A stretch of 64,000 nt of DNA from Clostridia bacterium. Its GTDB lineage: Bacteria > Bacillota > Clostridia > Christensenellales > Borkfalkiaceae. The stretch is taken from assembly GCA_017399185.1 (NCBI GenBank), contig JAFQEA010000016.1, positions 85,264 to 149,263 on the forward strand, in the 5' to 3' direction. The position numbers and the translations under genes are program-made. Positions 22,993-31,502 of this stretch are shown here, one piece after another (the stretch's first letter is position 1; each line of letters starts with the position of its first letter). The notes beneath the pieces are model-generated. The model was not told the DNA's origin and ran no database searches. It was given only the letters and a program-made list of their open reading frames with translations.

Positions 22993-23060
22993 TTTAGGGG
23001 GTCCTGACGCCGTTGCCCTTTTGGGCAAGGCTCAGGATGACAACGTTTTTGAATAAGCAA
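22993..23060. repeat. CCTGACG...CTCAGGATGACAACG dispersed repeat, copy C
   Basis: Tandem neighbour of copy B with the same outer sequence and trailer but a different inner hairpin (TTGCCC-TTTT-GGGCAA). Confidence 0.75.
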
Positions 23061-23077
23061 ACAACACTCATTTTTAA

Positions 23078-23155
23078 AATTTAATTAAGCTTTGCGAGTG
23101 AAACGAGCAAACTAACCAAAATTCTTCATTCTTCATTCTTAATTCTTCATTAAAA
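23078..23155. repeat. AT-rich ATTCTTCATTCTTAATT repeat, copy A
   Basis: TTTAATTAAGCTTTGC-type head, then repeated ATTCTTC/ATTCTTA words, then ATTAAAA. Related copies are at 23231, 28765 and 29850. Confidence 0.7.
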
Positions 23156-23230
23156 AACGCAACGCGTTTGAAACAACGTTTTTGAATTAGCAAACAACAT
23201 TTTTAGTAACGTCACGCCTTAAGTTTTTCA

Positions 23231-23308
23231 AATTTAATAAAAACTTTTTGCCAAAGCAAAAAGTTTGCCATAATTCTTAATTCTTCATTCTTAATTCTTC
23301 ATTAATAA
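23231..23308. repeat. AT-rich ATTCTTCATTCTTAATT repeat, copy B
   Basis: Head AAACTTTTTGCCAAAGCAAAAAGTTT is itself a hairpin, followed by tandem ATTCTT(A/C) words and CATTAAT. Confidence 0.75.
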
Positions 23309-23413
23309 AACGCAGTGCGTTTAAAACAAATTTTTACCCCCAACCTATCATTAATTTGCCACATGGAAGTATTAATGACAAACGGGGATTGTTTTTAAGT
23401 TTGCGAACAGGTC

Positions 23414-23489
23414 TTGACAGAACTCAATATTTATTATATATTAATTAATAATAACTTTGTGCGCGGATAAAAATTAGGCACTAATTTTT
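23414..23489 (+). promoter_or_regulatory. sbcDC promoter and leader palindrome
   Basis: TTGACA (23414-23419), 17 bases, TATATT (23437-23442). In the leader AAAAATTAG-GCA-CTAATTTTT (23469-23489) is a perfect 9-bp palindrome that could be an operator or RNA hairpin. Confidence 0.65.
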
Positions 23490-23534
23490 ACGCTCAATTA
23501 ATAAACCTTTTACGCGCCAAAGGGGGTATTTGGT

Positions 23535-24659
23535 ATGAAGCTAATACATTTATCTGACCTGCATTTAGGCAAAAGACTGCACGAAACCACTTTTATTGAA
23601 GACCAGGAATTCATACTTGAGCAAATCATAGGTATAATAAAAGCCGAGCAGCCCGACGGGGTGCTTATTGCGGGTGACGTTTACGATAAAAGCATGCCAA
23701 GCGCGGAAGCCGTTGCGCTTTTCGACGCTTTTTTAGTCAAGCTTGCAAGCCAAAAAACCCAGGTGTTTATCATAAGCGGCAATCACGATTCGCCAGAGCG
23801 CATTGCCTTCGGCGCGCAGATAATGGATGCAAGCGGTATTCATTTATCGCCCGTGTACAGCGGACAGATTACGCCGACGGTCCTAACTGACGAGCATGGC
23901 GAAGTTAATATCTATATGCTTCCGTTTATCAAGCCGACAACCGTGCGCAGGTTCTTTGACGATAGGGAAATTTCAAGCTACACGGACGCGGTGAAGCTTG
24001 CCATTGATAATATGAACGTTGACCGCGCAAAGCGCAACGTTCTTATAACCCACCAGTTTGTTACGGGTGCTACGCGCAGTGAATCTGAAGAAAACGTAGG
24101 CGGCACGGACAACGTTGACGCAAGCGTGTTCGACACCTTTGATTACGTTGCGTTAGGGCATTTGCACGCCCCGCAAAGCTGCGGCTCGGCGCGGATACGC
24201 TATTCGGGCACACCGCTTAAATATTCCTTTTCGGAAGCCAACGACAAAAAGTCGGTGACCGTGGTTACTCTTACAAAAAAGGGTGAGCCTGTTACCGTTG
24301 AAACTATACCGCTAAAGCCGCTGCGCGATATGCGCAAGGTGCGCGGAAGCTTTGACTCGCTTTTAAATAGCGGTGAGCGTACGGAAGACTACGTACAGAT
24401 AACGCTTACCGACGAAGACGATATCCCAAACGCGATGGACAGGCTTCAAGCAGTTTACAAAAACGCTTTGGAGCTTAAGTATGACAACACGCGGACAAGG
24501 GCAAACGCGACCGTGCTTGGTGGTGACGGAATTGAAGAAAAGTCGGCCTATGAGCTGTTTAACGAGTTTTTTATAGAGCGAAACAACGCTGAAATGAGCC
24601 CTGTGCAGAGCGATTACGTAAGGGTGCTGATAGAAAAAATCGAAGGGGAAGACGCATGA
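23535..24659 (+). CDS. sbcD: Nuclease SbcD
   Basis: ATG 23535 follows a GGGGGT stretch. The 374-aa product has the metallophosphoesterase motifs in order: DLHLGK (~8), GDVYD (~50), GNHD (~79), THQF (~178) and GHLHAP (~209). SbcD is the Mre11-type nuclease that acts with SbcC to open hairpins and trim protein-blocked DNA ends. Its ATGA overlap with sbcC implies translational coupling. Hairpin cleavage matters in this palindrome-rich chromosome. Confidence 0.95.
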   Translation: MKLIHLSDLHLGKRLHETTFIEDQEFILEQIIGIIKAEQPDGVLIAGDVYDKSMPSAEAVALFDAFLVKLASQKTQVFIISGNHDSPERIAFGAQIMDASGIHLSPVYSGQITPTVLTDEHGEVNIYMLPFIKPTTVRRFFDDREISSYTDAVKLAIDNMNVDRAKRNVLITHQFVTGATRSESEENVGGTDNVDASVFDTFDYVALGHLHAPQSCGSARIRYSGTPLKYSFSEANDKKSVTVVTLTKKGEPVTVETIPLKPLRDMRKVRGSFDSLLNSGERTEDYVQITLTDEDDIPNAMDRLQAVYKNALELKYDNTRTRANATVLGGDGIEEKSAYELFNEFFIERNNAEMSPVQSDYVRVLIEKIEGEDA

Positions 24660-27424
24660 GACCTATTAAATTAACAATGTCGGCATTTGGGCCTTACGCC
24701 GGGGTGGAAACGCTCGATTTATCACGGCTTGGCGAAAGGGGCTTGTATCTTATAACGGGTACGACGGGTGCGGGTAAGACTTCTATATTTGACGCTATTG
24801 CTTACGCCCTTTACGATGCGCCAAGCGGCGAAACGCGTGACGATTCCATGCTGCGCTGCAAGTACGCAAGCGATACAACCGAAACCTTTGTTGAGCTTGA
24901 GTTTTTGTGCAACGACAAGCTTTACCGCGTAAGGCGAAACCCTGAATACACACGCCTTAAAACGCGCGGCGGCGGAACGACCAAGCAGGTTGCGCGTGCG
25001 GTGCTATATTACCCCGACGGGCGCGTTGTTGACAAAAGCAAAAAGGAAGTCACAGCCGCGATTACAGAGATCATCGGGGTTAATTACGACCAGTTCACCA
25101 AGATTGCAATGATTGCGCAAGGGGAATTCAGAAAGGTCCTTTTAGAAAAAACCGAAAAGCGGCAGGAAATTTTCCGCCAAATCTTTAAAACCCATAAATT
25201 TGAAGCTATTCAGGAGCGCATGCGTGCTGATGCGAACGCGCTTTTGGCTAAATTTAAGGCGGCAAAGCAGGAGCTTACAACCCACGTCAACGGGATAAAT
25301 TGCGGTGCGGGCAGTGAATTTTCAGACCTTGTTGAACGCGCCAAGGCGGGCGAGTCAACCACCCAGGAAGTTATAGATTTATTAACGCAGTTAATAAGTG
25401 AAGACCAAGATGCAAACGTTCAGCTTGCAGAGCGCATTGAGCATTTAGACGGGGCACTTGCCATTGTTAATGCCAATATCGGCAAGGCTGAAGAATACGA
25501 AAGGAGCGTTGAAGACTATAATAAAAAGTCTGCGTTGCTACCAAAAGCTGCGGAAGAATACGACCGCTTAAAAGCAAGCTATGACCTTCAGCTTGAAAAA
25601 AAGACGGAGATTGAAGGGCTTGAAAAGCAAATAACGCTTATTGAAAACGAGCTTTCAGATTACGCCCTTTTAGACGGGCTTAAGGGTGCTGTTGTTTCTC
25701 ACCAAAAAGCCATTGAAGAAAACCAAAATCTTATGGCGTTATCTTGTGACGGCGCTTTAAAAAAGCAGGGGCAGATTACCTTGCTAAAGGAAAGGCAAAA
25801 GGCGCTTGAAAACGCACCGCTTGTCAAGGAAAAGCTTGAAGCCGAAAGGGAACAGAAAACCAAGCAAAAAGACGCGTTAACCGACCTATACACCGCTTTT
25901 TGTGCGCTAAACAAGGCTAAAACCGAGCTTGATACGAAGCAAAAAGAGTACGTGGCGTTAAGCCAAAGCGCAAAGGACTTGGCTGATAGCTTTACAGCGC
26001 TTAATAAGGCTTTTTTAGACGGTCAGGCAGGTGTTATGGCAAGCGGGCTTGTTGACGGACAGCCTTGCCCTGTATGTGGGGCGTTAAGTCACCCTAACAA
26101 GGCAAAAACCGCGTCAAGCGTTCCTACTGAAGAACAGCTTAAAGCTTGCAAAAAAGCGGCTGAAACGGAAGGCAAAAGAGCAGAAGAAAAGAGCGTAGAG
26201 TGCGCAAGGCTTAAAGGTAAAATTGAAGAAGCCCAAGCCGCACTAATCGAGCAGGCGCAAAAGGTTTTAGGTAGCACAGGGCTTGCTGAAATCCAAGAGC
26301 AAATTGAACTTAAAAGGGCTGCGCTTGACGAACAAATTGCCCAAATCGACAAGGACGTAAGCGTTGCAACCGAAAACGTCAACCAAAAAGCAATAATCGA
26401 TAAGAAATTACCGATTGAAGAAGCCAATTTAGCCGCACTCAATAAAAAGATTGCCGAACTTGAAAAGGCAGTTGCAATAGATACTGAAGCATTAAAGCAA
26501 AAAACCGAACAGCTTGCAAAGCTTACCAAGGCCTTGAAGTTTGAAAGTAAAGCGCAGGCAGAAATTGCGCTTAAAGATCTTAAGGAAAAGGCAAGTGCGT
26601 TAAAGCAAGCTATTTTAAAGGCAGAAAAGGATTTCAACGATATAAAGTCGGTGCTGACAAGGCTGCAGGGTGAAGTTTCCACGCTTGAAAAAATAGTCAA
26701 AACCGTTTGTAAGGTTGACTTACAAAAGGAAAGCGAGAAAAAGGCAGCACTTACCCAAGAAAAGCAAAGCTTACAGGCCGAAAAGGAAGGCGTTTTTGCT
26801 CGCATAAATGCCAATAAGGCGTGCCTTACAAATATCCAGCGGACGGCAAAAGAAAGTCGGGAGATAGAAGAGCATTACAGATGGATGAATTCGCTTGCAA
26901 GCACGGCAACGGGCGGCATAAGCGACAAGGAAAAAATTTCATTTGAAACCTACGTGCAGATGAGTTATTTTGAACGCATTTTGCGCCGCGCAAATATACG
27001 CCTTGAAAAAATGTCGGGCGGTAAGTATAATTTGGTGCGCCGTGTTGAAGCTTTGGGCAAGCGCTCACAGGTGGGGTTGGATATTGACGTTTTAGAGCGC
27101 GCCAACGGCACCGTGCGCCCTGTTAACAGCCTATCCGGCGGCGAGCAATTTATGGCTTCGCTATCCTTGGCGTTGGGGCTTTCGGACGAGATAAGGTCTT
27201 CCGCGGGCGGTGTAAGGCTTGATACAATGTTTTTGGACGAGGGCTTTGGCTCGCTTGATACCGAAACCTTAAGGCTTGCCATATCAACCCTGCAGGAGCT
27301 TACCGAGGGCAACCGCCTTGTCGGTATAATTTCGCACATAGAAGAGCTAAAAACAAGGATTGACAAGCAGATTATCGTCGAAAAGAAAAAGACTGGCGGC
27401 AGCACCGCGCGGATAGAGGTTTAA
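24656..27424 (+). CDS. sbcC: Exonuclease SbcC (Rad50-type ATPase)
   Basis: 922 aa. Walker A GTTGAGKTS (~36) is in the N-terminal lobe. Two long coiled coils rich in A/E/K/Q flank the zinc hook CPVCG (~471). The signature NSLSGGEQFMASLSLAL and Walker B MFLDEGFGSLD are in the C-terminal lobe. It forms the ATP-driven clamp for SbcD. It is complete and of usual length, and is followed by a copy of the dispersed palindromic motif. Confidence 0.95.
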   Translation: MRPIKLTMSAFGPYAGVETLDLSRLGERGLYLITGTTGAGKTSIFDAIAYALYDAPSGETRDDSMLRCKYASDTTETFVELEFLCNDKLYRVRRNPEYTRLKTRGGGTTKQVARAVLYYPDGRVVDKSKKEVTAAITEIIGVNYDQFTKIAMIAQGEFRKVLLEKTEKRQEIFRQIFKTHKFEAIQERMRADANALLAKFKAAKQELTTHVNGINCGAGSEFSDLVERAKAGESTTQEVIDLLTQLISEDQDANVQLAERIEHLDGALAIVNANIGKAEEYERSVEDYNKKSALLPKAAEEYDRLKASYDLQLEKKTEIEGLEKQITLIENELSDYALLDGLKGAVVSHQKAIEENQNLMALSCDGALKKQGQITLLKERQKALENAPLVKEKLEAEREQKTKQKDALTDLYTAFCALNKAKTELDTKQKEYVALSQSAKDLADSFTALNKAFLDGQAGVMASGLVDGQPCPVCGALSHPNKAKTASSVPTEEQLKACKKAAETEGKRAEEKSVECARLKGKIEEAQAALIEQAQKVLGSTGLAEIQEQIELKRAALDEQIAQIDKDVSVATENVNQKAIIDKKLPIEEANLAALNKKIAELEKAVAIDTEALKQKTEQLAKLTKALKFESKAQAEIALKDLKEKASALKQAILKAEKDFNDIKSVLTRLQGEVSTLEKIVKTVCKVDLQKESEKKAALTQEKQSLQAEKEGVFARINANKACLTNIQRTAKESREIEEHYRWMNSLASTATGGISDKEKISFETYVQMSYFERILRRANIRLEKMSGGKYNLVRRVEALGKRSQVGLDIDVLERANGTVRPVNSLSGGEQFMASLSLALGLSDEIRSSAGGVRLDTMFLDEGFGSLDTETLRLAISTLQELTEGNRLVGIISHIEELKTRIDKQIIVEKKKTGGSTARIEV

Positions 27425-27431
27425 TTAAAAA

Positions 27432-27451
27432 GTCGGCCTATAAGCCGATTA
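27432..27451 (+). repeat. Dispersed palindromic motif, copy 4 (intergenic)
   Basis: GTCGGCCTATAAGCCGATTA, a full-length copy, eight bases after the sbcC stop. Confidence 0.85.
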
Positions 27452-27568
27452 ATGATAAAAAACACGCTGTAAAGTGACTGAAATATTAATAGATTAAAAA
27501 CAAAAACCGCTACGGAGCTGGTTTGAATAAACCAAATTACAGCAGGCGGCGGCTTAATAGGAGTAGTT

Positions 27569-28189
27569 ATGAAAAAATTATTATTAAGTACAAGCTGTAT
27601 TCTTTTTTGCTGTTTATTTATGGGACTATCTGCATGTAGCAAAGCCCCGGATCTAAACAAAAGCGGCGTTGAAGTTACCACCGTCATGGGCGAAATGGTC
27701 AACACCGAAGCCTTCCGCGAAATGTGTGGCGTTAGCGAAACCCAAATAGAGTTAGTTAAGGCAAAGGATTACGATACGCCAATCCGCGTTTACAAAATAA
27801 CCACGCCTACCTTTGATTGGTTTATGCAAAACATGGGGGATATGGAAGAAGAATTTAACGGACTGTCGGACAGCTTGAAGGAGCAAGTAAACAAAAGATA
27901 TAGCTTTGCTTCAGTTATTAATATGCTCAACAACCAATATGGCCTTGACGCGACAATTCTTTCGTCAATTTTTATCGCATCAAAGACGTTTGACGGAAAG
28001 CTTGAATCATCTGTAATTTATCTGTACACGTTTGAAACGGGCAGGGCAATAGCCGTCAACTTTGAGCCTTTTGGCGAAAAGCAGTTCACGGCAACGGGAT
28101 ATTTTGTTTTTGCCGAAGATTTATCTTCCTTGTCGGCGGTAAGGGAGGCCTTTGAACCAATCGGTTGTACCGCTGAAGAAGTTAAATAG
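27569..28189 (+). CDS. Lipoprotein of unknown function (206 aa)
   Basis: ATG 27569 follows AATAGGAGTAG. The signal peptide (LLLSTSCILFCCLFMGL) ends at lipobox LSAC, giving a lipid-anchored surface protein. The mature part is alpha/beta with no motif I recognise. It is probably a single gene: a promoterless-looking gap of 145 bases holds the dispersed motif and TGGTTTG-AATA-AACCA-like symmetry. Confidence 0.7.
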   Translation: MKKLLLSTSCILFCCLFMGLSACSKAPDLNKSGVEVTTVMGEMVNTEAFREMCGVSETQIELVKAKDYDTPIRVYKITTPTFDWFMQNMGDMEEEFNGLSDSLKEQVNKRYSFASVINMLNNQYGLDATILSSIFIASKTFDGKLESSVIYLYTFETGRAIAVNFEPFGEKQFTATGYFVFAEDLSSLSAVREAFEPIGCTAEEVK

Positions 28190-28291
28190 CGAGAAAAAGG
28201 CTTATAAAGCTTAAATCCGCAAAAAGATTTATTGCTTTTAGCAAAGCGCGGATAGTAGCGATAAAAATTAGATAAAGGAACAAACGACGTT

Positions 28292-28723
28292 ATGTTGATT
28301 GCAATCATTGGGGAAAACTGTGCTGGCAAAACCACGCTTGCAAACGCTATTAACAAAAGCCTTAATGCTAAAGTTTTTGCAGGCAAGGATTATCTGCGCC
28401 TTGCAAAAAGCCCTGCCGCTTCGGAGCAAGAATTTATTAAGCTTTTATCGGCGGCGGTTAGTGGGGATAACCTTATCTACATAATAACGGAAAGAACGCA
28501 TTTAGGTCTTTTGCCCGACGGAGCGTTTAAGATAGTTATTACCGCGCCGCTTGAAACCATTAAGGAACGCTTTAAGGCGCGTATGCGCGGTAATCTGCCA
28601 CCGCCGGTTGAACAAATGCTTGAAAAAAACCACGGCATTTTTGACGGGCTTGATTGTAACCTGATACTTGACCAAAATTACAACGTATCTGAAGTTTTAT
28701 CAAAGATAAAAAGCACGCTATGA
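28292..28723 (+). CDS. P-loop nucleotide kinase-like protein (143 aa)
   Basis: Walker A GENCAGKTT (residues 7-15) opens a short P-loop domain. APLETIKERFKARMRG resembles the arginine lid of small-molecule kinases such as shikimate, cytidylate or dephospho-CoA kinases, but no substrate motif is clear. At 143 aa it is small for these families, yet it has an intact start and stop. ATG 28292 follows AAAGGAACAAACG. Its exact function is unknown. Confidence 0.65.
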   Translation: MLIAIIGENCAGKTTLANAINKSLNAKVFAGKDYLRLAKSPAASEQEFIKLLSAAVSGDNLIYIITERTHLGLLPDGAFKIVITAPLETIKERFKARMRGNLPPPVEQMLEKNHGIFDGLDCNLILDQNYNVSEVLSKIKSTL

Positions 28724-28764
28724 ATTTCCCTTGGGTTATCATAAAAGTTTGGGGGATTCTAATT

Positions 28765-28850
28765 AAAATTTAATCAAGACTTTTTGCAAAGCAAAAAGTT
28801 TACCACAATTCTTCATTCTTCATTCTTCATTCTTAATTCTTAATTAAAAA
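28765..28850. repeat. AT-rich ATTCTTCATTCTTAATT repeat, copy C
   Basis: Head AAGACTTTTTGCAAAGCAAAAAGTTT (hairpin), then ATTCTTC x3 and ATTCTTA x2, then ATTAAAA leading into a terminator. Confidence 0.75.
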
Positions 28851-28877
28851 AAGCACGCTTTCGCAGCGTGCCTTTTT
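28846..28877. terminator. Bidirectional terminator
   Basis: AAAAAAAGCACGC-TTTC-GCAGCGTGCCTTTTT between converging genes, joined to an AT-rich repeat on the left and a dispersed motif on the right. Confidence 0.7.
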
Positions 28878-28884
28878 CTAATAA

Positions 28885-28904
28885 AGCGGTCTATAAGCCG
28901 ATTA
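28885..28904 (+). repeat. Dispersed palindromic motif, copy 5 (intergenic)
   Basis: AGCGGTCTATAAGCCGATTA, between a terminator and the 3' end of a minus-strand gene. Confidence 0.8.
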
Positions 28905-28930
28905 TCAATCAATTTTTGTGTGTCTTTTTA

Positions 28931-29782
28931 TTATTTCAGATAGCTTCTTGTTCTGCCCATATCAATAAAGCCCGACTTTATGTAAAGCTTTTGGGCGTTC
29001 AAGTTATTGTCTGCGGTATCCGTGTCAATGCGTGTGATACCTTTATTATAAAGGGCGGCAAAAATATTGTTAAGTGCGGCAGGGGCGATGCCTGTGCCTT
29101 GTGCGTTTTCATAAATATAAATCCACTTAAGATAGCAGATTTTGCCTTGTGGCAGATAAACGATAGCGCCTGCGCCGACTTCATTTTTGTCTTTAAAAAT
29201 CTTAAATTCCTGTAATCCCTTAACGTTTATATTGCCGTAGGTGATGGAAACGGCGTCGTTTGGTTTGTCTTTTTCGGTGAGTAGGCGTTTATAGTAAACG
29301 TTTTCGTGTTCTTTATAGTATCCGAATCTTAAAAGGGTTGCTTCAACGTGCGAAAAGATAGTAAAAAGCTTGCCGTGGCCTGCGTTACAGGTCATACCAA
29401 GTGCGTGAAAAAACGCGGATTTTTGCTCCAAATTGTTTTGGGCAAAGTATTGCTCGGCAATTTCAACAAGACCGTCACCGCAATCGTGGTTTTTGTCAAA
29501 ATAAAGGTTGCGTATTACGCCGCAATGCTTTGTATAATCCTTTTCACCGCGCTCATCGTAAATATAGTTTGACCAGCCAAACTGAATAAAGCCGACTATG
29601 CAGCCGTCACAAATTGCGGCGTAGGTAAAAAGCTCCTTAAACATTGGTTGATTATCGTAATCGGTGTCACGGTTAAAGCTTTCAAGCCACAAAGTGTAGT
29701 CAACGTCAAAAAAGGAAGGGGCTTTTATTTTGTTGTAATAATCATAAACCTTTGCAAAATCAGTTATTTGTAAGTATTCCAT
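28931..29782 (-). CDS. GNAT-family N-acetyltransferase
   Basis: 283 aa. The C-terminal half has the GNAT core: a beta4 strand ahead of a variant acetyl-CoA loop (AQGTGIAPAALNNIFAAL, the R/Q-x-x-G-x-A/G region), then NAQKLYIKSGFIDMGR, which is typical of motif B. The N-terminal half may be a second, degenerate GNAT domain. The acceptor cannot be told. The start ATG 29782 has only a weak ribosome site. It stands alone on the minus strand. Confidence 0.8.
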   Translation of the reverse strand: MEYLQITDFAKVYDYYNKIKAPSFFDVDYTLWLESFNRDTDYDNQPMFKELFTYAAICDGCIVGFIQFGWSNYIYDERGEKDYTKHCGVIRNLYFDKNHDCGDGLVEIAEQYFAQNNLEQKSAFFHALGMTCNAGHGKLFTIFSHVEATLLRFGYYKEHENVYYKRLLTEKDKPNDAVSITYGNINVKGLQEFKIFKDKNEVGAGAIVYLPQGKICYLKWIYIYENAQGTGIAPAALNNIFAALYNKGITRIDTDTADNNLNAQKLYIKSGFIDMGRTRSYLK

Positions 29783-29849
29783 AGTAAACCAAAAGTTTTA
29801 TTTTGCCTGTAAATTATAACACACACAAATATTTTTTGCAACGCATTTT

Positions 29850-29925
29850 TTAATTTATTAAAGACTTTTTGCAAGGCAAAAAGTTTACCGCAATTCTTCA
29901 TTCTTCATTCTTAATTCTTAATTAA
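29850..29925. repeat. AT-rich ATTCTTCATTCTTAATT repeat, copy D
   Basis: Same layout as copy C, again ending directly in a terminator hairpin. Confidence 0.75.
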
Positions 29926-29954
29926 AAAAGGCACGCCCAAAAGCGTGCCTTTTT
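29924..29954. terminator. Terminator
   Basis: AAAAAAGGCACGC-CCAAAA-GCGTGCCTTTTT, followed by dispersed motif copy 6. Confidence 0.7.
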
Positions 29955-29962
29955 CTGATAAA

Positions 29963-29981
29963 TCCGCCTATAGGTCGATTA
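29963..29981 (+). repeat. Dispersed palindromic motif, copy 6 (intergenic)
   Basis: TCCGCCTATAGGTCGATTA, 3' of the minus-strand tetR gene. Confidence 0.8.
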
Positions 29982-30012
29982 TCGGTGTATTTTAGTGCGA
30001 TTTATGCGGCTG

Positions 30013-30615
30013 TTATTTGTTAAATAAGCCATTACGTAAAACGTCGATTGCAATATTGGCGCGGCGTTCAACGTCAGACTCGGTGTCGTTTTCAAAAAGT
30101 GATTGTAAGCCCACAAAGTTATTTATACCCATAAGCATAAAAGCAATCGTCCGGTATTCGGTGGTATTAAGCTCTTCACGGTCGCGCTTTAAAGCCCTTG
30201 CATAGTCTTCCGCAAAGGATTGGTAGTACTTCTTAAAAAGGTCTTGATTAACGTACAAGGATTCCCAAACCAGGTGATAACAAAGGGGGTTTTCAAGCGC
30301 ACCCATGATAAAGGTTTTTAAGCCTGCGTATTCCTTTTCGGCACGGGTTGTGCAGTCCTTGACGGCTTTAGCAAGGGCTGATTTTAAGCCAAGCCTGTAC
30401 TTTTCAAGGATGTATTCATAAATTGCGTATTTACTTTCAAAATAGATGTAAAAAGTACCCGTTGCAATGTTTGCCGCCTTCGTTATGTCGCCAACGGTGG
30501 TTTTTGAATAACCGTTTCTGCCAAAAAGCTGCTCGGCAGAATTAACAAGCGCGTCAAAGGTTTGCTGTGAAGCCTTTGATTTTGGCAATTTAACACCGTC
30601 GATATTAATCTTCAT
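30013..30615 (-). CDS. TetR-family regulator of the acyl-CoA/LIV cluster
   Basis: 200 aa. The N-terminal HTH (ALVNSAEQLFGRNGYSKTTV, then ITKAANIATGTFYIYFESKY) is a textbook TetR DNA-binding domain; the C-terminal ~140 residues form a helical ligand domain resembling fatty-acid-type regulators. It is divergent from the acyl-CoA cluster, and the shared 458-base gap has a perfect TGAACG-CT-CGTTCA palindrome. It probably represses the cluster, and perhaps itself, until an acyl-CoA or free acid binds. Confidence 0.88.
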   Translation of the reverse strand: MKINIDGVKLPKSKASQQTFDALVNSAEQLFGRNGYSKTTVGDITKAANIATGTFYIYFESKYAIYEYILEKYRLGLKSALAKAVKDCTTRAEKEYAGLKTFIMGALENPLCYHLVWESLYVNQDLFKKYYQSFAEDYARALKRDREELNTTEYRTIAFMLMGINNFVGLQSLFENDTESDVERRANIAIDVLRNGLFNK

Positions 30616-31073
30616 AGAAGCTCTCCAATTGTAAATTTCATGTAAATAATAACATTTTTATTAAGATTAGTCAAAAAGTAAAGGGCGTATTATCAAAATT
30701 ATATCTAAAAATTTGTTTATACGGCGATTTTTAGTAAAAATTTGCTTGAAAGCTAAATAATTTAAGCCTATATTTAAATTTTTTAAATATATTCTTGCAA
30801 TTTGAAAAAATGTGTGTTAATATATTGTAAAGAAGATGTAAAGTCTTATGATTCGCCCCGATGAAGGGCGACAAAATTTTTTTGCAAAAAAGGTGAACGC
30901 TCGTTCATATTTTAAAAAAGTAAGCAGTTTTTACTCATTTTTTAGCCTTAAAATGCAAATACTTGCTTTGTAAAAGCAAGGTGGCTTAACAAAATAAGGG
31001 CGCTCATAAAAATTTGCAAAAAAATTACTCAATCACGATAATTAAAAAAAATAACCAAAAAGGGGTATACACA
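30616..31073. promoter_or_regulatory. Divergent control region of tetR and the acyl-CoA cluster
   Basis: TTGCAA (30795-30800), 17 bases, TAATAT (30818-30823) is the best plus-strand promoter, giving a ~240-base leader. The leader holds CGCCC/GGGCG (~30854-30870), the TetR operator (30894-30907) and an AT-rich stretch before AAAAAGGGG. No gene is seen. Confidence 0.55.
30894..30907. promoter_or_regulatory. TetR-type operator TGAACGCTCGTTCA
   Basis: Inverted repeat TGAACG-CT-CGTTCA with perfect 6-bp arms, matching the TGAAYG-N2-CRTTCA form bound by many fatty-acid-responsive TetR/FadR proteins. Confidence 0.75.
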
Positions 31074-31481
31074 ATGAAATTTGAAGAATTACAAATCGGT
31101 ATGAGTGCCGAAACAACAAAAACCATTACTGAAACGGACGTTGTTTTATTTGCTGGTATTTCGACAGATATCAACCCGGTGCATATTAACGAAGAATATG
31201 CAAAGCAAACACAGTTCGGTGGTAGAATTGCTCACGGCATTTTAGTATCTGGGCTTATCTCTGCAACACTTGCAAACAAGCTTCCCGGTCCTGGCTGCAT
31301 TTATTTAGGCCAAGACCTTAAGTTTACGTCACCAGTTAGAATCGGCGACACTGTAACTGCTAAAGTTGAAGTTGAAGCGTTACGCGAAGATAAAAAAATC
31401 GTTACTATGAACACGACCTGCACGAACCAACGTGGCGAAGTAGTCATTAAGGGCAGCGCAGTTTTATTACACAGAGTATAA
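31074..31481 (+). CDS. MaoC/PhaJ-like (R)-specific enoyl-CoA hydratase
   Basis: ATG 31074 after AAAAAGGGG is chosen over an upstream in-frame ATG with no ribosome site. The 135-aa hot-dog protein carries the hydratase-2 signature AGISTDINPVHINEEYA with catalytic Asp and His, followed by GGRIAHGIL. Such enzymes add water to trans-2-enoyl-CoA to give (R)-3-hydroxyacyl-CoA, or the reverse. It opens the cluster in place of a crotonase, which implies (R)-stereochemistry. Its partner reductase would be the SDR at 35927. Confidence 0.88.
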   Translation: MKFEELQIGMSAETTKTITETDVVLFAGISTDINPVHINEEYAKQTQFGGRIAHGILVSGLISATLANKLPGPGCIYLGQDLKFTSPVRIGDTVTAKVEVEALREDKKIVTMNTTCTNQRGEVVIKGSAVLLHRV

Positions 31482-31502
31482 ATTTTCGGGAGATAGTTTT
31501 TT

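Noticed and set aside
26089..26814. Long antisense frames within sbcC, Ser/Phe/Ala-rich
   Set aside because: They mirror the coiled-coil codons of SbcC and have no ribosome sites.
28868..29215. A 115-codon plus-strand frame over the GNAT gene
   Set aside because: It opposes the better-supported GNAT gene and covers the dispersed motif and its 3' end.
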